A stretch of 6,999 nucleotides of DNA from an uncultured Bacteroidales bacterium. GTDB taxonomy: Bacteria > Bacteroidota > Bacteroidia > Bacteroidales > JAUNSR01. Positions 5,938 to 6,999 of the stretch are shown in pieces. The notes beneath the pieces are model-generated. The model had not been told where the DNA came from, did not search any database, and saw nothing but the letters and a program-made list of their open reading frames with translations. The stretch is taken from contig CAMTOW010000107.1 of NCBI GenBank assembly GCA_947074245.1, forward strand, positions 1-6,999, in the 5' to 3' direction. Numbering within the stretch: position 1 is the stretch's first letter; the number at the start of each line of letters is the position of its first letter. The position numbers and the translations under genes are program-made.

Positions 5938-6475
5938 TTTCAAATTCGATTTTAATTAATCCGAAGAGAGAATAATTGATCATGTCCATATAATTCGCAT
6001 CAATACCTTCAGAAACCAAGGTGGCGCCTTTATGATTTTCAATCTGTTTTGTACGATAGATTTTCATAAGAATCAAATCGGTATACGAACTGATTCTCAT
6101 GGATCTCCATGCTTCATCATAATCGTGATTCTTCTTATACATCAACTCTTTCGTGATATTCATATATTTATCATACAGAGCCATCACTTCGGTATTGTTT
6201 AAATCAACTTGATCTGCATATCCTAAATCCAATTGAATCAAGCCGATAATGCCGTAATTGACGATTCCGATGAATTCGGAACGAATTCCCTCATCGATTT
6301 TAGATTCTTTTTTGGTTTCAAGACTTCTGATTCGGTTTGCTTTGATGAAGATTTGATCCGTTATTGATTCAGGACGCATAATGCGCCAGGATGCACCGTA
6401 ATCATGTAATTTTTTTTCAAATAAATCACGACATATTTTAATGACGGTTTCGAATTGAGCGATCGTATCAGACAT
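5918..6475 (-). CDS. DUF1599 family protein with tandemly duplicated domain
   Basis: Member of DUF1599 (PF07659), which I recall being named a nucleotide modification-associated domain; no reaction is established to my knowledge. The open frame extends to 6508, but the ATG at 6473-6475 (185 aa, MSDTIAQF) is preferred: the added 11 residues (MNIFYILTTKF) look like translated AT-rich leader, and the promoter-like TATATTTG then leaves a sensible leader of about 50 bases. The protein is mostly helical, soluble and cytosolic, and consists of two related halves. KKLHDYG..WR.MR...TDQI..K..R...LE in the first is echoed by KKNHDYD..WR.MR...TDLI..K..R...IE in the second, and each ends with a repeat of I/M-NY..(I/F)GLI(Q/K). 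The conserved HDY, W-R and Asp/Glu positions suggest a metal- or phosphate-binding site in each half, possibly related to all-alpha NTP pyrophosphatases (inference). Its stop lies within the start of the DoxX-like gene, implying translational coupling. Confidence 0.85.
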   Translation of the reverse strand: MSDTIAQFETVIKICRDLFEKKLHDYGASWRIMRPESITDQIFIKANRIRSLETKKESKIDEGIRSEFIGIVNYGIIGLIQLDLGYADQVDLNNTEVMALYDKYMNITKELMYKKNHDYDEAWRSMRISSYTDLILMKIYRTKQIENHKGATLVSEGIDANYMDMINYSLFGLIKIEFENEPNSN

Positions 6476-6525
6476 GAATTTTGTTGTTAAAATATAAAAA
6501 ATATTCAATTATTTATTTGTCAATG

Positions 6526-6533
6526 CAAATATA
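6526..6533 (-). promoter_or_regulatory. Bacteroidetes-type -7 element for the DUF1599-DoxX-tpiA cluster
   Basis: On the minus strand this reads TATATTTG, an exact TAnnTTTG match, in the spacer between the TPR gene stop and the DUF1599 start, 50 bases before the preferred ATG at 6475. No clear TTTG is present 19-21 bases upstream. If it is used, transcription starts near 6520, which leaves only a leader of about 10 bases for the alternative start at 6508 and so favours 6475. Confidence 0.5.
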
Positions 6534-6557
6534 ATTAAAAAGACAGGTAAGAAATAG

Positions 6558-6998
6558 TTATTCTCCTTCGGTATCATAAAGAATTTGGTCAATCATTAAA
6601 GGAATTTCTGAGGCTGATATCCCCGCATTCAATAAATCATCCAAATCTTGTGTTAAGGTTTTATCAAACATTTCTCCGTTATCGTTCTGTTCTACGATGC
6701 TGTCACGATAGAATTTAATCGCGTTTTTGACATTCCCCATAGCCCATTGCGTATGCCCCGCATTGATGAAATCCAGAGAAGTCGGATTCTTGTCTAGTAT
6801 CTTCTGATAATAACGGGATGCCTGTTCGAATTTACCGACCAAGAATGAGCACCATGCGAACGGTCGCCATGCCCGAAAATTTTTATGATCCAGATAATCT
6901 ACTTTAAAATAATGCGTTAACGCATTACCAAACTCTTTCAAATCAAAATAACAATTGCAGATATTAAGCAAAATCAACATACCACCCGGTTTGCTTTC
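6558..6998 (-). CDS. Tetratricopeptide-repeat protein, N-terminus cut by window edge
   Basis: C-terminal part of a helical-repeat scaffold protein; the specific partner is unknown. Three TPR-like units can be seen (numbering from the internal Met at 6980): about 5-34 (NICNCYFDLKEFGNALTHYF), about 37-70 (AWCSFLVGKFEQASRYYQKI, followed by the classic LDKNPTS turn) and about 71-103 (AGHTQWAMGNVKNAIKFYRD), then a shorter helical tail ending DTEGE. No signal peptide is visible, but the start is missing. The frame stays open upstream of the Met at 6980 (codons for ESKPGG to the edge), and that Met sits inside a TPR helix, so it is very likely not the true start. It is 82 bases upstream of the DUF1599 start; a promoter-like element in the gap suggests the following cluster can be transcribed independently, although no terminator separates them. 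Confidence 0.85.
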   Translation of the reverse strand, partial: ESKPGGMLILLNICNCYFDLKEFGNALTHYFKVDYLDHKNFRAWRPFAWCSFLVGKFEQASRYYQKILDKNPTSLDFINAGHTQWAMGNVKNAIKFYRDSIVEQNDNGEMFDKTLTQDLDDLLNAGISASEIPLMIDQILYDTEGE

Positions 6999-6999
6999 T

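Noticed and set aside
6509..6557. Terminator between the TPR gene and the DUF1599 gene
   Set aside because: The stretch is AT-rich without a stable GC-containing hairpin followed by a T-run; read-through from the TPR gene remains possible.
1..6999. CRISPR arrays, insertion sequences, tRNA or rRNA genes
   Set aside because: I saw no regularly spaced repeats, transposase motifs, terminal inverted repeats with target duplications, cloverleaf-like segments or rRNA-like sequence.

Overview
The window is an AT-rich bacterial segment that reads as Bacteroidetes, most likely order Bacteroidales. The support is: no Shine-Dalgarno leaders; -7 promoter elements of the Bacteroidetes form TAnnTTTG (TACCTTTG, TATATTTG) before genes; a secreted endonuclease I with fibronectin-like modules and a C-terminal sorting-type domain; and the gene order DUF1599 - DoxX-type membrane protein - triosephosphate isomerase, which I recall from Bacteroidales genomes. 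A Dysgonomonas/Parabacteroides-like source is a guess from base composition and protein style, not a demonstrated assignment.

Layout. Positions 8-77 are not genomic. They are an Illumina P5/TruSeq dual-index adapter with a few errors, so the left edge is a sequencing/assembly artefact. The adapter abruptly ends a minus-strand CorA-type Mg2+/Co2+ transporter (about 79-802), which keeps its cytoplasmic domain but lacks the membrane part. Divergently, on the plus strand, are two closely spaced unrecognised genes: a two-helix membrane protein (937-1443) and a small acidic protein (1458-1775). A perfect 16-bp hairpin (1852-1887) lies between them and the convergent endonuclease gene and should serve both strands. 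The endonuclease I (1931-3688, minus) has its own promoter element just upstream.

Next, all on the minus strand, comes a housekeeping cluster transcribed from right to left: DUF1599 protein (start best at 6475), DoxX/MauE-like membrane protein with a CGCFG motif and a thioredoxin-like C-terminal domain (start best at 5937, overlapping the previous gene by 20 bases), then tpiA (3845-4603), closed by a strong intrinsic terminator at 3782-3814. Upstream of it, and cut by the right window edge, is a tetratricopeptide-repeat protein (6558 to edge).

How the parts fit: the DUF1599-DoxX-tpiA cluster looks co-transcribed, with overlap and short gaps, and combines a glycolytic enzyme with a putative membrane redox protein and a protein of a nucleotide-associated family. 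The endonuclease is a separate secreted nutrient-scavenging or DNA-degrading enzyme. I see no mobile element, CRISPR array, tRNA or rRNA. I also found no convincing new multi-gene system. The most notable points are the adapter artefact, the CXXC-less DoxX-thioredoxin fusion, the internally duplicated DUF1599 protein, the modular nuclease, and the unrecognised two-gene unit at 937-1775.
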